Source: Knoxdaviesia capensis (Eukaryota > Ascomycota > Sordariomycetes > Microascales > Gondwanamycetaceae). From it: 64,000 nt of DNA. Positions within the stretch are counted from its first letter, which is position 1. Every line of letters begins with the position of its first letter. Below, in pieces: positions 21,759-32,253 of this stretch. The DNA lies in contig LNGK01000001.1 in NCBI GenBank assembly GCA_001510575.1, positions 682,001 through 746,000 of the forward strand. The letters run 5' to 3'. The translations under genes and the position numbers were made by a program. The notes beneath the pieces were generated by a model. That model searched no databases. It saw only the letters and a list, made by a program, of their open reading frames with translations, and was not told where the DNA came from.

Positions 21759-24326
21759 ATGTCTGCTCCTAACCCAACCCCTTCTGCGGCTGCGCCTGAC
21801 GCCGCCCCGACCTTCCGCTTGCCCACACCGCCGCGGCCGTCGTTTGGCGCCGAATTCGAATTTCTCATCCCGTTTATTCTCAAAGGTAACCCGGACCCCG
21901 ATGCGGACATTGCCGATAAGATTGGCCCGCTGGTGCAGCTGACCAGCGACTACATTGCCGCCGTGGAGATCCGCCGCATGGTCGTAATGGCCCTGCGTGA
22001 CGTCGGCCTGCCGGTGTGGGATGACGACACCCCCAAGGCCAGCGGAGATCGCGTCGAGCGGTACTTTTCCGTGGTGGCCGACTTGTCGGTGATTGAGTGG
22101 AGCATTCCCGGCTACCACGGCTGGGCCGGCGTGGAAGTCAACAGCCCGGCCCTGTACCACAGCAAGGCCGCCGTCGACCACGTGCGGCTGGCCATTTCCA
22201 CCGTCAAACGCAAATTCCGCTGCCGCGTCAACGACACCACGGGTTTCCACGTGCACGTCGGCAACGGCAACGACCCGTTCGACGCCCAGTCGCTGCGGCG
22301 CATCGCCGCGCTCCTTTGGGCGGCCGAGCCGTTCATCAGCCGCCTGCACAACCCGCGGCGCGCGGGCCAGCGCTACAGCCGCGGCATCCGCTCGATGAAC
22401 TCGGTGAAACTCGGTAGCGGAACCACGGCGCAGGAGGCGTGGGAGCAGATGGCGTGTTCCGACCGCCATGAAGCTGACGTGCGCTTTTTCGGCCGAGACC
22501 GCCAGTTTGGCGAGCCGCCGGTGCCGGACTTTGTTGTGCGCGACCAGATGCACCGCGAACTCGCCCACGACGCGGCCGCCGTCATGGCCGAGGTGCGGGC
22601 CGGCCGCTCGCGGTTTGACCCGCACGACCCGGGCTACGCGTTTGACGGCCAGCCGTGGAACCGGCCCGACCACTACACCCCGCAGAAGAAAGACCCAGTG
22701 GATGCACCGGTGTCGCCGCCGCGCCGCCGCGACTGGGGGTGGCCGGAAGAGTGTCCGCCGCCCGAGGTGCTGTTCCCACGCGTCCCGGAACTCGACGACG
22801 TCGTGCGTCCGAAGCCGCAGGAGGCCTACGGCATCATGCGGCCGTTTGGCACCATAATGGACCGCAAGCGCGGCCGCTTCACCAGCCGGCGGCGGGAACT
22901 CGACGAGATTGCGTCGTACTACAGCACCGGCGGCGAGCTGCCGAACGAGCGGGGCAAGGTCGACTCGGTGTGGGGTGGCGTGGCGCAGATTCTGGCGTGC
23001 GACAAGTCGATGTTCCAAATCGGATATCTGATGAAGCCGCACATCTACAAGGCCTGCAACTACAACTTCTCGTCGTACTTCCAGCCCAACGCGATGCTGA
23101 CGCCCCAGGGCCGGCTGCGCGGCACCATCGAGTTCCGCGAGGCCGCCGGCACCTTGGACATCGAATGGCTGGCGGTCTGGATCAACATCGCCGTCGGGCT
23201 TATCCGCTTTGCGCGGCGCGCGTCGCCGTGGCTGTTCATGCGGGTTCTGCGGCTGCTGGCGGCGGCGCAGGAGGAGGAGATCCGCGAGAGCGTGCGCGTG
23301 GCCGAGCGCGCGTCGGACCGGCCGCGGCGCGCGAAGCGCGACCTGGTCGAGCTGAGCAAGGGCCAGTTCAGCTACGCGTACGTGGCGCGGCTGGAGGGGC
23401 TGCTCAAGGACGGCAAGGTGACGAAGAAGGCGCTGTTTGACGAGTACGCCAGCGACGACGACGAGGACGCAGCCCAGGCGCGCGAGGGCCCGGACAACGG
23501 CTACGACGTCATCGACTTCCTCGAGGACATCGGGCTGGAGGTCGAGGCGGTGTACTGCGAGCGGCGCATCCGCAGCGGCGCGGCCGACCGGCCGGAGTGC
23601 ATCCTGGTGCAGCGCATGGAGCTGGACAAGGCGCTGCGGCTCGGCATTGTGCAGTACGCGGAGACCTACAAGGAAGACAGCATCTTAGCGCCCGACCAGG
23701 GCGGCAGCGTCGAGGATTCCGAGAGTGAGAGCGCCCAGAGCCAGGAGCCGACGGACGAGGAGCAGCGGTTCGCGCACCGCCTGTGGAGCACCATCAGCGA
23801 CATCAAGAGCGAGATGGGCGTGCTGGAGGGCCGCAGCGGCCTGGACACGATCGCCGAGGACGCCGACGTGGCGGCGGAGCTGCAGCCGCCGCGGCCGGCG
23901 TTCCTGCAGACGCAGCCGACGGCGGCGCGCGCAGTGCTGGCCACGGCCGCCAGCGATGCGATGGTTGCGCCGGCGCCGCTTGAGCGCGCCACCATCATCA
24001 ACCGCGAGCGGCTGTTCGCGCTCGCGCCGGGCGTCGTGGCCCAGCCGTGGCTGTCGACGGCCCCCGGCAGCTTCATCGACGCGGGCGCGGCAGCGGCGCC
24101 GGGGTCGCGGCGCGATGCGATCCGGCGCACCATGGCCGACCCGGCGCAGCTGGCGCAGCGGCTGGAGCAGCTGCGCGTGGAGAAGGGCCGGCTGGAGCAC
24201 CATATCGAGCAGATTCGCGCGCGGTCGGTGCAGCGGGCCGATCAGGCGGCGGTGGCGGCGGCTTCTGGTTCTGGTATTGGTTCTGGCTCTGCTGCTGCTG
24301 CTGCTGCTGCTGCTCCTGGGTCTTAG
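21759..24326 (+). CDS. putative amidoligase (fungal Amidoligase_2 family)
   Basis: Single exon, 855 residues from ATG 21759, the first ATG in the frame. FGAEFEFLIPF at residues 29-39 supplies the acidic metal/ATP-binding start of the amidoligase fold. GFHVHVGNG at about 161-169 is the conserved His motif, and GTIEFREAAGTLD at about 455-467 is the C-terminal Glu/Arg motif. These are hallmarks of COOH-NH2 ligases related to glutamine synthetase, which form amide or peptide-like bonds; the fungal substrates are unknown. The central part has an inserted Pro-rich stretch. After the catalytic region come an acidic segment (ASDDDEDAAQ), about 250 residues without a known domain, a short coiled coil (about 790-825) and a Gly/Ser then Ala tail. 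Large frames on the opposite strand are GC-rich shadows. The family is secure, the substrate is not. Confidence 0.88.
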   Translation: MSAPNPTPSAAAPDAAPTFRLPTPPRPSFGAEFEFLIPFILKGNPDPDADIADKIGPLVQLTSDYIAAVEIRRMVVMALRDVGLPVWDDDTPKASGDRVERYFSVVADLSVIEWSIPGYHGWAGVEVNSPALYHSKAAVDHVRLAISTVKRKFRCRVNDTTGFHVHVGNGNDPFDAQSLRRIAALLWAAEPFISRLHNPRRAGQRYSRGIRSMNSVKLGSGTTAQEAWEQMACSDRHEADVRFFGRDRQFGEPPVPDFVVRDQMHRELAHDAAAVMAEVRAGRSRFDPHDPGYAFDGQPWNRPDHYTPQKKDPVDAPVSPPRRRDWGWPEECPPPEVLFPRVPELDDVVRPKPQEAYGIMRPFGTIMDRKRGRFTSRRRELDEIASYYSTGGELPNERGKVDSVWGGVAQILACDKSMFQIGYLMKPHIYKACNYNFSSYFQPNAMLTPQGRLRGTIEFREAAGTLDIEWLAVWINIAVGLIRFARRASPWLFMRVLRLLAAAQEEEIRESVRVAERASDRPRRAKRDLVELSKGQFSYAYVARLEGLLKDGKVTKKALFDEYASDDDEDAAQAREGPDNGYDVIDFLEDIGLEVEAVYCERRIRSGAADRPECILVQRMELDKALRLGIVQYAETYKEDSILAPDQGGSVEDSESESAQSQEPTDEEQRFAHRLWSTISDIKSEMGVLEGRSGLDTIAEDADVAAELQPPRPAFLQTQPTAARAVLATAASDAMVAPAPLERATIINRERLFALAPGVVAQPWLSTAPGSFIDAGAAAAPGSRRDAIRRTMADPAQLAQRLEQLRVEKGRLEHHIEQIRARSVQRADQAAVAAASGSGIGSGSAAAAAAAAPGS

Positions 24327-26875
24327 GTGGCGGCGTAAACATGTAGAGCGGGATGTAGGCGTAATGGTTGCGGACCCTGGGTGAGTATCTAGAACGGGAC
24401 TTGGAGGAAGCTGGACTTCCTAGGTAGAACGCATTTCAAGGTAATATAATACAAGGCGTGTAGGGAATAGAATCTGCAATAGACTTAGAAGGTTAACCCA
24501 ATGATCATCTCTCCTGATGCCTGTGCTCCTCGATGTACGCCTTGAAATGGTAATCCATAACCCTAACCCTAGTATATAGGGTTAGAAAATGCGATGCGAG
24601 CACTTATAAGTGCATTTAATATTGTGTCCTTTCAGCGAAGTAGCTCCGACCACTATTTCCCATATGCTTAGGGCAGTCCACTGTCTTCGCTTCCTTTTTC
24701 ATTTTTTCATATTTTTTTTCATCTCGCTTGTTTTCCTTTTGGGACTTTGTGTGTCGTTGTATCCTGCGTGTTTCTGCGGTTTTGGCCCGCGCCGGCCGGA
24801 GCGGACCTCCGGGGCTCTGCAGCTCCGCGCACGCGGTACACACGTCCGGAAGCACGAATGGCCGAGTATGGAGCAACGACGACAGGGACGCGAGTGAGTA
24901 GCCGCAAGAGGTGTCTGGTTCGAGGCCTGGCTGCGTCTGCTCGCATCTTTCCGGGGGGCTTTTTCATACGGCTGTGCCAGATACAGTACAACCTGGTGCC
25001 GTGGTTGACTCACACACCCCGGCAGCGATCCCAGCTAGGGTTGGATAGGGTCGCACCGCACCGCCGCTGTTGGAGGACGTCGGAGATAGTCAGGCCATCT
25101 AGGCGGGCGGGTTCGACCGTTAGGGTTTTGGTGTTAGTGGGTGAGAAGAGGAATGGAAGCTTTGTGGAAGCTCTGAAAGACGAAGGCGACAGTTCCGAGA
25201 TAGCTGGAGCCTCCGTATTCACTGAACTGATATGTGGGCCGAACGGTCTATGCTACGGAAGGTGCAGCTCAGCCACTCAGAATCAACCAGGGGGAGCGAT
25301 TAAACGTGGGAAAATCACGATTTGGGACGGCTGCTCGCTTGATGGCAATTAGCATACGGCTTGAAGACTGAAAAAAAAAAAACACAGCTTCTTCAGTAGT
25401 AAGGTCAGTCTATCAAGCTCATCTTTCATGTCTTCAACTGGCGTGAATCCCGCCCTCGGCCGTTTACACCTCAAGCCAAGATGGCGGAAATACCAGGTAC
25501 ACGCCACCACATCCAACAGCACCACCACAGTCCCCTACACGTGCAGAAAGAAACATCTCTGGGGCGGCTCGGTTGGGCTGTTTGTTTTTCTCTGCTCTTC
25601 AGTTCACTTCGGTGAACCAGGAACTACTTTGCCTGGCATTATGTGGAGAGTAGGCCTTTGGGGGAAACGGTGACTGGCGCATGGAACTGCCTCCCACGGC
25701 CGCCCTTGCCCGGGGATTTCACGGGAACCACCCCCCGGCACTCCACTTTTTTATCTCCGGCCTCCTTCCTCTCATGGTGCTCTCCCACCGTTCCTTCGCT
25801 CACGTGCTTCACCTCGTGACCACTGACACAGAGCCCTGGTTGACTAAGAAAAAATCAGTCGGCTTATACCCATGCCGACGTCTTTCTCATCGATTTCCTT
25901 CGTTTCCCGCTTCCTTTCAGCACGGAAACTTTCCCCTTTTCATCTCTCCGTCTCGAGCATCGCCAAAACTTCAGCTTCGTGGTTTGTTTTCCGACCGTCA
26001 CTCGATTTGGCGGAACAAGAACTTCTGTTGCCGCGTTCCTGAGAAAGTTGGGCGAAATCGCTCCGGTTCAGACGTGCCACCCTAAATCTGCCGGCTTTTC
26101 GCCCTGCGCCTCGCGCTACACCTCTAGTCTCCTGCAGAGAGTGGTTGCTTGTGGATCTCATTTGTTTTGGTGGACAGCCTCGCTAATCAGATGAAACCCC
26201 ACAGCCGAGAGACTACTGTGGGAGAAACACATCTATTCTCGGGCGTGCTATTTTCGGGGCTCCAGGAGTGAAACGAGGCGCAGACGGACGGGGTGGCGGC
26301 GCCGATGTTCTCGCTCCGGTGTCTCCATCGGCTTGCTCTGCGCCAAATGCTAGAGCCATGGATATAAACAGCGGCTGGCTAGTCCCGGGCCCCCATTCTG
26401 TTCGCTGTCCTGCCATAGGCTGACTGCCGCGGCTGCTATATCCATCCCACACATCCAGCAATCATATGTGGGCCTCTCGACCGGCGCTAATGGAAGCATC
26501 AGCGACCAGGTTCCATGATGGACGGCTGGGAGAATGGAAGGAAAGAAGCAGCACACAAAGGGGGAGATGAGAGGACTAGTGGTCTTTCGATGCACTTCTT
26601 CTCTAGTGAGGCTGATGATCATGAACGCCATTTCCGACCAATGCGCTGTTCGTCTCGGGCGCCCCCCCTTTTTGAAGGTTTAAAAAAAGTCTCCGCTGCC
26701 GATTGTCCTCGGTCGTCCTCGAGCTAGTGGACTTGTGGCTGCATATGGTGCTATTATTACCGGTCTTTTAAGCGGTGATCCCCCAGCCGAGTATGTTTGC
26801 TTCGCTCTTCGGTTGGCGATCACATCAATTGTGAACACTGTCTCTCGATCGACTCCCTTCAAAACCGCATCTGCC
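24327..26875. other. intergenic, no convincing gene
   Basis: About 2.5 kb. Frames of 201 codons (24747-25352) and 134 codons (25681-26085) have no motif, signal or homologue I recognise. Telomere-like motifs recur at 24559-24585, 25035 and 25120. The last 200 bp before the ATG at 26876 are the presumed promoter of the membrane-protein gene. Confidence 0.45.
24559..24585. promoter_or_regulatory. telomere-like motif, inverted pair
   Basis: AACCCTAACCCT at 24559-24570 faces TAGGGTTAG at 24577-24585 across a short AT spacer, making an inverted repeat of the telomeric unit. Such teloboxes bind Myb-type telomere-binding factors in other fungi. Function here is inferred. Confidence 0.45.
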
Positions 26876-28098
26876 ATGGTCCGACATCACTTGATCGCCG
26901 TCTTCGCCGCTGGCCTCGGTCCGCTAGGTGCTGCAGCTACCGAGCCTTCATCATGGTACCCTCCGAAAGAGACCTCTCTCGAATATAACTCGCCTAGTGA
27001 ATCACAACATCCGTTCCTCGCTGCAAATGTCGATCTTCTTCCGGGGATGGCCCCGAAGCCGACAGCTCCACCGCGGCTCCGACTGGGCAGCCTCGACCTA
27101 TTGAGGCGAGACGACGACATCGACTTTACCAAGCTCTCCGATACATGCGGCTTTGTGAGCGGCATGGATAGTATGGCCGTCACCTGCATCCAGAGCACCA
27201 TGACGTGTGTCAACGACGGCAAATACGTCGGCTGCTGCGATGGCGACGACTGCGACACTGTCAAGACGTCCTGCATCGACTTTGCTCGATCGGCGTCGGG
27301 AGAGTGTTCAGACCCTGACGACTCCCACACTGTTTGCTGGTAAGAACAAGCGGCTCGGTGTGTGAGATGGCTGGTGGCTTAACTAACTGCTGCTCTCATA
27401 GTGACACTCAATACCCCTTCTGCTATTCTTATGCCGTTCCCGCCACCGAATCCGGACAAAGCGGGACTGCCCTTCTGGTCGGCTGCGACTCGGCGCCCGG
27501 AACCGGTATCTTGCTGCAATACCCACCCATTGTCACCCGCTCGCTCAGCCGCTCGTCAACCGAAATGACTGCGACGACGACAACATCCACCACCGACTCG
27601 TCAACATCAACACCAACAGCAACCACCGTGCCTGTCACTCCGAAGAAGAGCACGAGCACTGGGGCGATTGCCGGCGGAGTTGTCGGCGGCGTGGCAGCCA
27701 TCGCCCTGGCCGCGGCGGCGGCGTTCTTCTTCCTGCGTCGGCGGAATACCGCCAGGACGGCTGCCAATCACAGCCCGTCCCTGCCGCCAACTGCTCCTCT
27801 CATGGGGACGATGGACACGGCGCCTCAATTCCAGCAGCATCAGCAGCAGCAGCAACACATGACGTACCACCAACAGCAGCAGTATGCGTACCCGCCGCAG
27901 CAACCATTTTACGCCGACAACACGGCGTACATGACAAAGGCGGCGGACAATACCGCGGGGGCGTTCATCATGGCCCAGCCGCCAACCGAGCTTGATACGA
28001 TCAGCCAGAGGCATCCGGGGCTGCAGAGTCCAACGGAACTCGACTCCTCTACTACGAAGTCACCCGGCCCGGGCACGAACCGCGTCGAACTTGCGTGA
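26876..28098 (+). CDS. single-pass membrane protein with Cys-rich ectodomain
   Basis: Two exons, 26876-27339 and 27402-28098, 386 residues. The donor is GTAAGA, the branch ACTAAC and the acceptor ATAG, and the phase joins TGC-TGT. A signal peptide (about residues 1-21) is followed by a linker. From about residue 87 comes an ectodomain with many cysteines (TCGF, TC, TC, GCCDGDDCD, SC, EC, VCC, FC, GC), then a Thr/Ser-rich stalk. The membrane segment GAIAGGVVGGVAAIALA begins near residue 240 and is followed by FFFLRRRN, the stop-transfer signal. The cytosolic tail is Gln/Pro-rich with runs of Q. The layout resembles fungal wall-stress sensors and related surface proteins, but the Cys pattern is not WSC and I do not assign a function. 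It converges on the Gfo/Idh gene with only 243 bp between the stops. Confidence 0.85.
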
Positions 28099-28341
28099 TA
28101 GGGGCAAGGATTTACGATTGGGCATGACGGTTCTGGGGGGGTTTTTCTTTTATTTTCTTTTCTTCTTTCTCTCATGAATTTGTCCTTTGGGGTGTGCATG
28201 CGTCATATATAATGGTTTTGTTATTTAAGGTGTTGGGGGTGGATATAAAAACTCGGTCATAATTCATTAGCTGTCCATTCTTGCATTTTCGTTCGGCATG
28301 TACCACCTCCTGTCTCAGTGTTCTCCTAACGTGGTGCCAGT

Positions 28342-30123
28342 TCAGAAAGCGTGCACATTCTTCTCACGCAGAACAGTCCGAACCTGGCTCTCCCACCACT
28401 CGGCCAGGTCGACGGTCTTGGCCTGCACGCGGGCGTCTTCGGCGGCGAACACCATGGCATGGCTGCGAACGACGTCTTCGAGCGTGCAGCCCATGAAGTG
28501 GGCCTGGGCGTCGGCGGCGGACCAGGCGTGGTTCTTGACGTGGTCGACGGCGGCGACGAACTGGCGCGCGAGGCCGATGTCGCCGCCGCCGTGGCCGGAG
28601 TCCTCGATGCGGGCGAGGTGCTCGGTCGAGGTGCCGGAGTCGAAGTCGGTGACGACGATGCGGCGCGAGTCGGCGGTCAGCTCGCCGGCCGAGCCGTGGA
28701 AGTGCGAGTAGCGCTGGCAGATCTTGCGCGAGTGGGCCACCATGTGGAAGGTGGCGGTCTTGGCCAGGCGGGCCGGCTGCGGGGGGCCAGTGGTGCAGGA
28801 CGAGAGGGGCGGCGGCGGCGCGTCGTGGGGCGAGGTGCTGCTGGGCGGCTGGTCGTCGGCCCACTGCATGGTGACGGTCTGCTCGTCGCACACGTCGTTG
28901 TCGGCGTCGAACACGCAGCGGCCGAACCAGTTGCGCGAGGCGACAGCCTCGGCGGGCGTGGACTCGGTGTAGTCCTGTTCCAGCTCGCGGACCAGGGCGG
29001 CTCGGCGCTCGCGGTGGGAGGGGTAGGCCTCGATGTCGGGCACGACGATGGAGATGGGCCAGGCCAGGTTGCCGGAGTCGAGGCCGGCGGCGTTGGCGCC
29101 GAGGTAGATGTTGCGGGCGGAGTAGATGCAGCCGGACGACCAGGAGGCCTCGCGGGTGGGGTCGTCGGGGCTGGTCTCGCCGCCCAGCGGGCAGGACATG
29201 CAGTTTGTGGCGGAGCCGGCGGCGGGCGGCTTGCGGGCGCGGCGGAAGAACTGCAGCGACCCGCTCGACGCCACGGTGGCGGGCAGGTGGGGCGGGGCCA
29301 CGCCCGGGGCCGACGGGTCAGACGGCGGGTCGAACGGCGAGGCCAGCAGCCACATCAGCAGGTCGATGTCGTGGCACGACTTGGTCAGCAGCGACGGGGC
29401 GGAGGTGTGCGAGTTGCGCCAGTTGCCGCGCACGTACGAGTGGGTGAAGTGCCACCAGCCGACGGGCTCGGTGTGCACGACGCTCAGCACGTCGCCGATG
29501 ACGCGGTGCTGCAGCAGCAGGCGGCGCAGCAGCATGTTGTGCGGGCTGTAGCGCAGCACGTGGCCGACGGCGAACACGCGGGTGGGGCGGTGGCCGCCGA
29601 CGGTGCCGCCGCCGGCGGTCGGCCACAGCGCGGCGTACATGTCCAGGCAGTGCTGCAGGCTGGTCGCCAGCGGCTTCTCGCACATGATGTGCAGGCCGAG
29701 CGGGGCGAGGCCGACCACGACGTCGCGGTGCATGTCGTCCAGCACGCACACGAAGGCGGCGTCGACGCCGGGCGGCACGTCGGGGTCGCCGGCGGCTTCG
29801 CGCGCGCGCCGGCCGGTCTCGTAGGCGAGGAACTCGCGCCAGCCGGCAAAGCTCTGGCCGGCGGCGGGAGGCTCGTCGGCGGGGGCATGGGGCCACACGT
29901 ACTTGGCGCCGAACCGGGCGCGCTTGGCGGCGACGGGCTCGGCGACGGCGGCCACGACGCCGGCGGTCACCAGGCCGATGGCGCGCGCGTAGGCGCGGCC
30001 GCGGGACCCGGCGCCGATGATGAGGATGCGCGGCGGCGAGGCGGAGGCGGGCGGTTTGGGCGGGAGCGCGTGGGTGAGCGGCGGTTCGGCGGGGCTTGGG
30101 GCCCGGACGAGGGTTTCCGGCAT
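28342..30123 (-). CDS. Gfo/Idh/MocA family NAD(P)-dependent oxidoreductase
   Basis: Single exon, 593 residues from the only in-frame ATG at 30123; codons upstream are open but follow no ATG. A Pro-rich N-terminus leads into a Rossmann fold at residues 32-50 (RILIIGAGSRGRAYARA). CEKPLATS at about 147-154 holds the conserved Lys of the family, and HVLRYSPHN, GDVLSVVHTEPVGWWH and SCHDIDLLMWL follow in the usual order. The C-terminal part carries inserted Ser/Pro-rich loops, so the protein is longer than the usual 350-450 residues. Members oxidise or reduce sugars, inositols and similar alcohols; the substrate cannot be read from the sequence. There is no signal peptide, so it is probably cytosolic. 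The gene diverges from the REX2 gene. The plus strand is open across most of it because of its GC content and is not a gene. Confidence 0.88.
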   Translation of the reverse strand: MPETLVRAPSPAEPPLTHALPPKPPASASPPRILIIGAGSRGRAYARAIGLVTAGVVAAVAEPVAAKRARFGAKYVWPHAPADEPPAAGQSFAGWREFLAYETGRRAREAAGDPDVPPGVDAAFVCVLDDMHRDVVVGLAPLGLHIMCEKPLATSLQHCLDMYAALWPTAGGGTVGGHRPTRVFAVGHVLRYSPHNMLLRRLLLQHRVIGDVLSVVHTEPVGWWHFTHSYVRGNWRNSHTSAPSLLTKSCHDIDLLMWLLASPFDPPSDPSAPGVAPPHLPATVASSGSLQFFRRARKPPAAGSATNCMSCPLGGETSPDDPTREASWSSGCIYSARNIYLGANAAGLDSGNLAWPISIVVPDIEAYPSHRERRAALVRELEQDYTESTPAEAVASRNWFGRCVFDADNDVCDEQTVTMQWADDQPPSSTSPHDAPPPPLSSCTTGPPQPARLAKTATFHMVAHSRKICQRYSHFHGSAGELTADSRRIVVTDFDSGTSTEHLARIEDSGHGGGDIGLARQFVAAVDHVKNHAWSAADAQAHFMGCTLEDVVRSHAMVFAAEDARVQAKTVDLAEWWESQVRTVLREKNVHAF

Positions 30124-31001
30124 TGTGTCGGTGGGGTGGGGTTGGGCCCAGACTGTGTTGGGGGTGGTGTTTTGGTGGTGGTGGTGGTGGTGGTGGTGGT
30201 GGAGGTGGGTGATGGGCGCTGGATATGACGAACTGGTGATTATGGGAGAGTGAACTGGGAGTGAACTGGGATAGATAGAGGGGATAGATATATGGGAGGG
30301 ACGAAAGAAGGGAAACAGAGAAAGAGAAACACGGATGCCGGGACTTGGGCACGAACCTCGCGCAGAGCAACGGTGTTTACTCGGCACGGAGGGGCTAACC
30401 CTAATTCTCCAGACGATGAAGCGAGGAAACGTTGCGCCGCTGCTGCTGTGCCGTTCGGAGAAGGAAGTCGGGCTCTGTTCAAGCACCTGGCGATACTGTG
30501 ATATCCTCGTATACCGCGAGACGACCGGGTGCTCTTAGTAAAACGGCGCTTTCTATTTGGCGCCGCTGCACTGGGGCAGCCGTTGAACAAAAGTGGAACG
30601 AACAGCTGGTGTCAGTGGATCGCATAGAGCTACCGACTACGTTGCTGCTTAGTGAGAATGTTCACACTTTGCATTGTGGCGTAGTGGTCTATGTGGTCGC
30701 CACAACAGCTGGCGTCAAGAAGTGAGGCGGCGATGACGACGGCGAGAAGCTTTCCTAAGTTTACCTTTACATCGTCGGATCGAGACACGCCGGGAGGCCG
30801 CGAGAGCGCCTTCGTGATTATCGGGGGAAAGAGCAGGCGGCTCCGATAGATAACCGCCAGGGGGAAGGAGCGATGCAGGGCGGGGCACCTTCCAGCTGCT
30901 CTTGCAAGTTCCCGATTGGCGTGGGCACCCTGGGCTGGGAATAAGAAAATAGAAAATCCAACCCCACACTAGACTAACCCTAAGGCTTGGGGTTGATCTA
31001 G
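30124..31001. promoter_or_regulatory. divergent promoter region, Gfo/Idh and REX2
   Basis: About 880 bp between two divergent starts. It holds a (TGG)n run at 30173-30207 in the Gfo/Idh leader and two AACCCTAA teloboxes, at 30397-30404 and 30976-30983. The second lies about 20 bp before the upstream REX2 ATG. No gene is supported within it. Confidence 0.5.
30173..30207 (+). repeat. (TGG)n microsatellite
   Basis: About eleven TGG units just upstream of the minus-strand Gfo/Idh start, so (CCA)n in its leader. Confidence 0.85.
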
Positions 31002-31853
31002 ATGGGAGCCCGCTCGTTTCCGATTTCCTCGCCTGGCTCGTTGTATTCTCCAAGGTCTGGAGCTCCGTATAACTGGCTCTTCGTCCCTCTTCGCAACTCC
31101 CGATCATCAGACACTTGCACACCCTCGACCATGGCTGGGCTGTACGACGACGACGGCGGCGTCCTGGTCTGGATCGACTGCGAGGTAAGCTTCCACCACC
31201 GGCCTCCCCCCCCACACCCCCGAGCCACGCAAAACCACCGAAGCCTAACATCCCCGCCGCAGATGACCGGCCTCGACCCCGCCAGCGACGAGATCCTGGA
31301 AGTCACGTGCCTCGTCACGACCGGCCGCTCGCTCACGCTGCTCGACCGCGCCGGCTTCCACGCCGTGCTGCCGTGCGCGCCGGCGCGGCTGGCGCAGATG
31401 GACGCGTGGTGCACGGATACGCACGGCCGCTCGGGCCTGACCGCCGCGTGTGCGGCCGCCTATGCCGCGCTTGCGCCGGCGCAACCGCCCACAGCTGCTG
31501 CCGCCGCAGCCGCCGTCGCCGCCGCCCACGCCGCCGCCGCCGCCGCCCTGCTCGCCTACATCCTCCGCTTCGCCCCGGCCGCGCGCACCGCCCTGCTCGC
31601 CGGCAACAGCGTGCACGCCGACCGCGCGTTCCTCGCCCGCCCCGCCGGCCCGTGGCGCGCCGTCGTCGACCACCTGCACTACCGCCTGTTCGACGTCAGC
31701 GCGCTGAAAGAGGCCGCGCGCCGCTGGTGTGCGCCGCACGTCCTGCTGGGCGCGCCGGAGAAGACGGGCACCCACCGCGCCACCCAGGATATCCTGGAGA
31801 GCATTGAGGAGGCGCGCTACTACCGGGATGCGATCTTCACGCCGGCCGCGTGA
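31002..31853 (+). CDS. REX2: oligoribonuclease / RNA exonuclease 2 (DEDDh 3'-5' exonuclease)
   Basis: Two exons, with a donor GTAAGC at 31185 and an acceptor CCGCAG ending at 31262, phase 0. DEDDh signature: Asp and Glu in WIDCEMTGLD (split by the intron), Asp in GNSVHADRAFL, His and Asp in HRATQDILESIEEARYYR, plus the family segment LFDVSALKEAARRW. Orn/REX2 degrades 2-5-nt RNAs to mononucleotides in mitochondria and cytosol. ATG 31131 gives 214 residues, close to bacterial Orn length plus an insert. ATG 31002 is in frame and adds 43 residues rich in Ser and Arg with no acidic residue until close to the second start, like a mitochondrial presequence. I give the longer span, but either start, or both, may be used. 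Odd feature: an Ala-rich insertion (about 20 residues, PTAAAAAAAVAAAHAAAAAA) between the first two exonuclease motifs. Confidence 0.9.
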   Translation: MGARSFPISSPGSLYSPRSGAPYNWLFVPLRNSRSSDTCTPSTMAGLYDDDGGVLVWIDCEVSFHHRPPPPHPRATQNHRSLTSPPQMTGLDPASDEILEVTCLVTTGRSLTLLDRAGFHAVLPCAPARLAQMDAWCTDTHGRSGLTAACAAAYAALAPAQPPTAAAAAAAVAAAHAAAAAALLAYILRFAPAARTALLAGNSVHADRAFLARPAGPWRAVVDHLHYRLFDVSALKEAARRWCAPHVLLGAPEKTGTHRATQDILESIEEARYYRDAIFTPAA

Positions 31854-32253
31854 GGGAGACGGGTTGTGGCTACAGTGTTATGTTGGCTTGGGCGGGGGTG
31901 GACGAGGATACTATCTATCATTCATGGAAAAGACTTGGTTTTATATGAACGCGGAAAGAAAAAAAAGAAACAGTTCTTCTAGCTATAACCCCGACGCCAT
32001 GATATCCAGAACAGAGAACAAGAAAGAGAACAGAAGAAAAAGAGAAATCAAATCACATCGAGGCGGACATGCTGGGCGTGACGCTTTTTTGGGGGTTTTA
32101 CAAAAGAGAAAAGAGGAAAATGCTCGAAAGTAACACATGTCTAGAAAAGAAGAGGAAAGAAAATGGGGTAATGAATGGAGCAAGCAGGACACCTCAACCC
32201 TGATGGCGGCAGACTTTCTGGTGGCGATGACGAAAGAAGACACCAGACAACGT
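31854..32253. other. convergent 3' region
   Basis: About 400 bp between the stops of REX2 and the transporter, AT- and A-rich. Nothing is recognised beyond likely 3' UTRs. Confidence 0.5.

Noticed and set aside
21750..23042. 430-codon minus-strand frame
   Set aside because: Shadow of the amidoligase gene; composition is Arg/Ala/Val with no motif.
28351..30228. 625-codon open frame on the plus strand
   Set aside because: It is antisense to the Gfo/Idh gene, whose minus-strand protein has clear motifs. The plus frame is Gly/Val/Arg/Ala-rich from GC-biased third positions.
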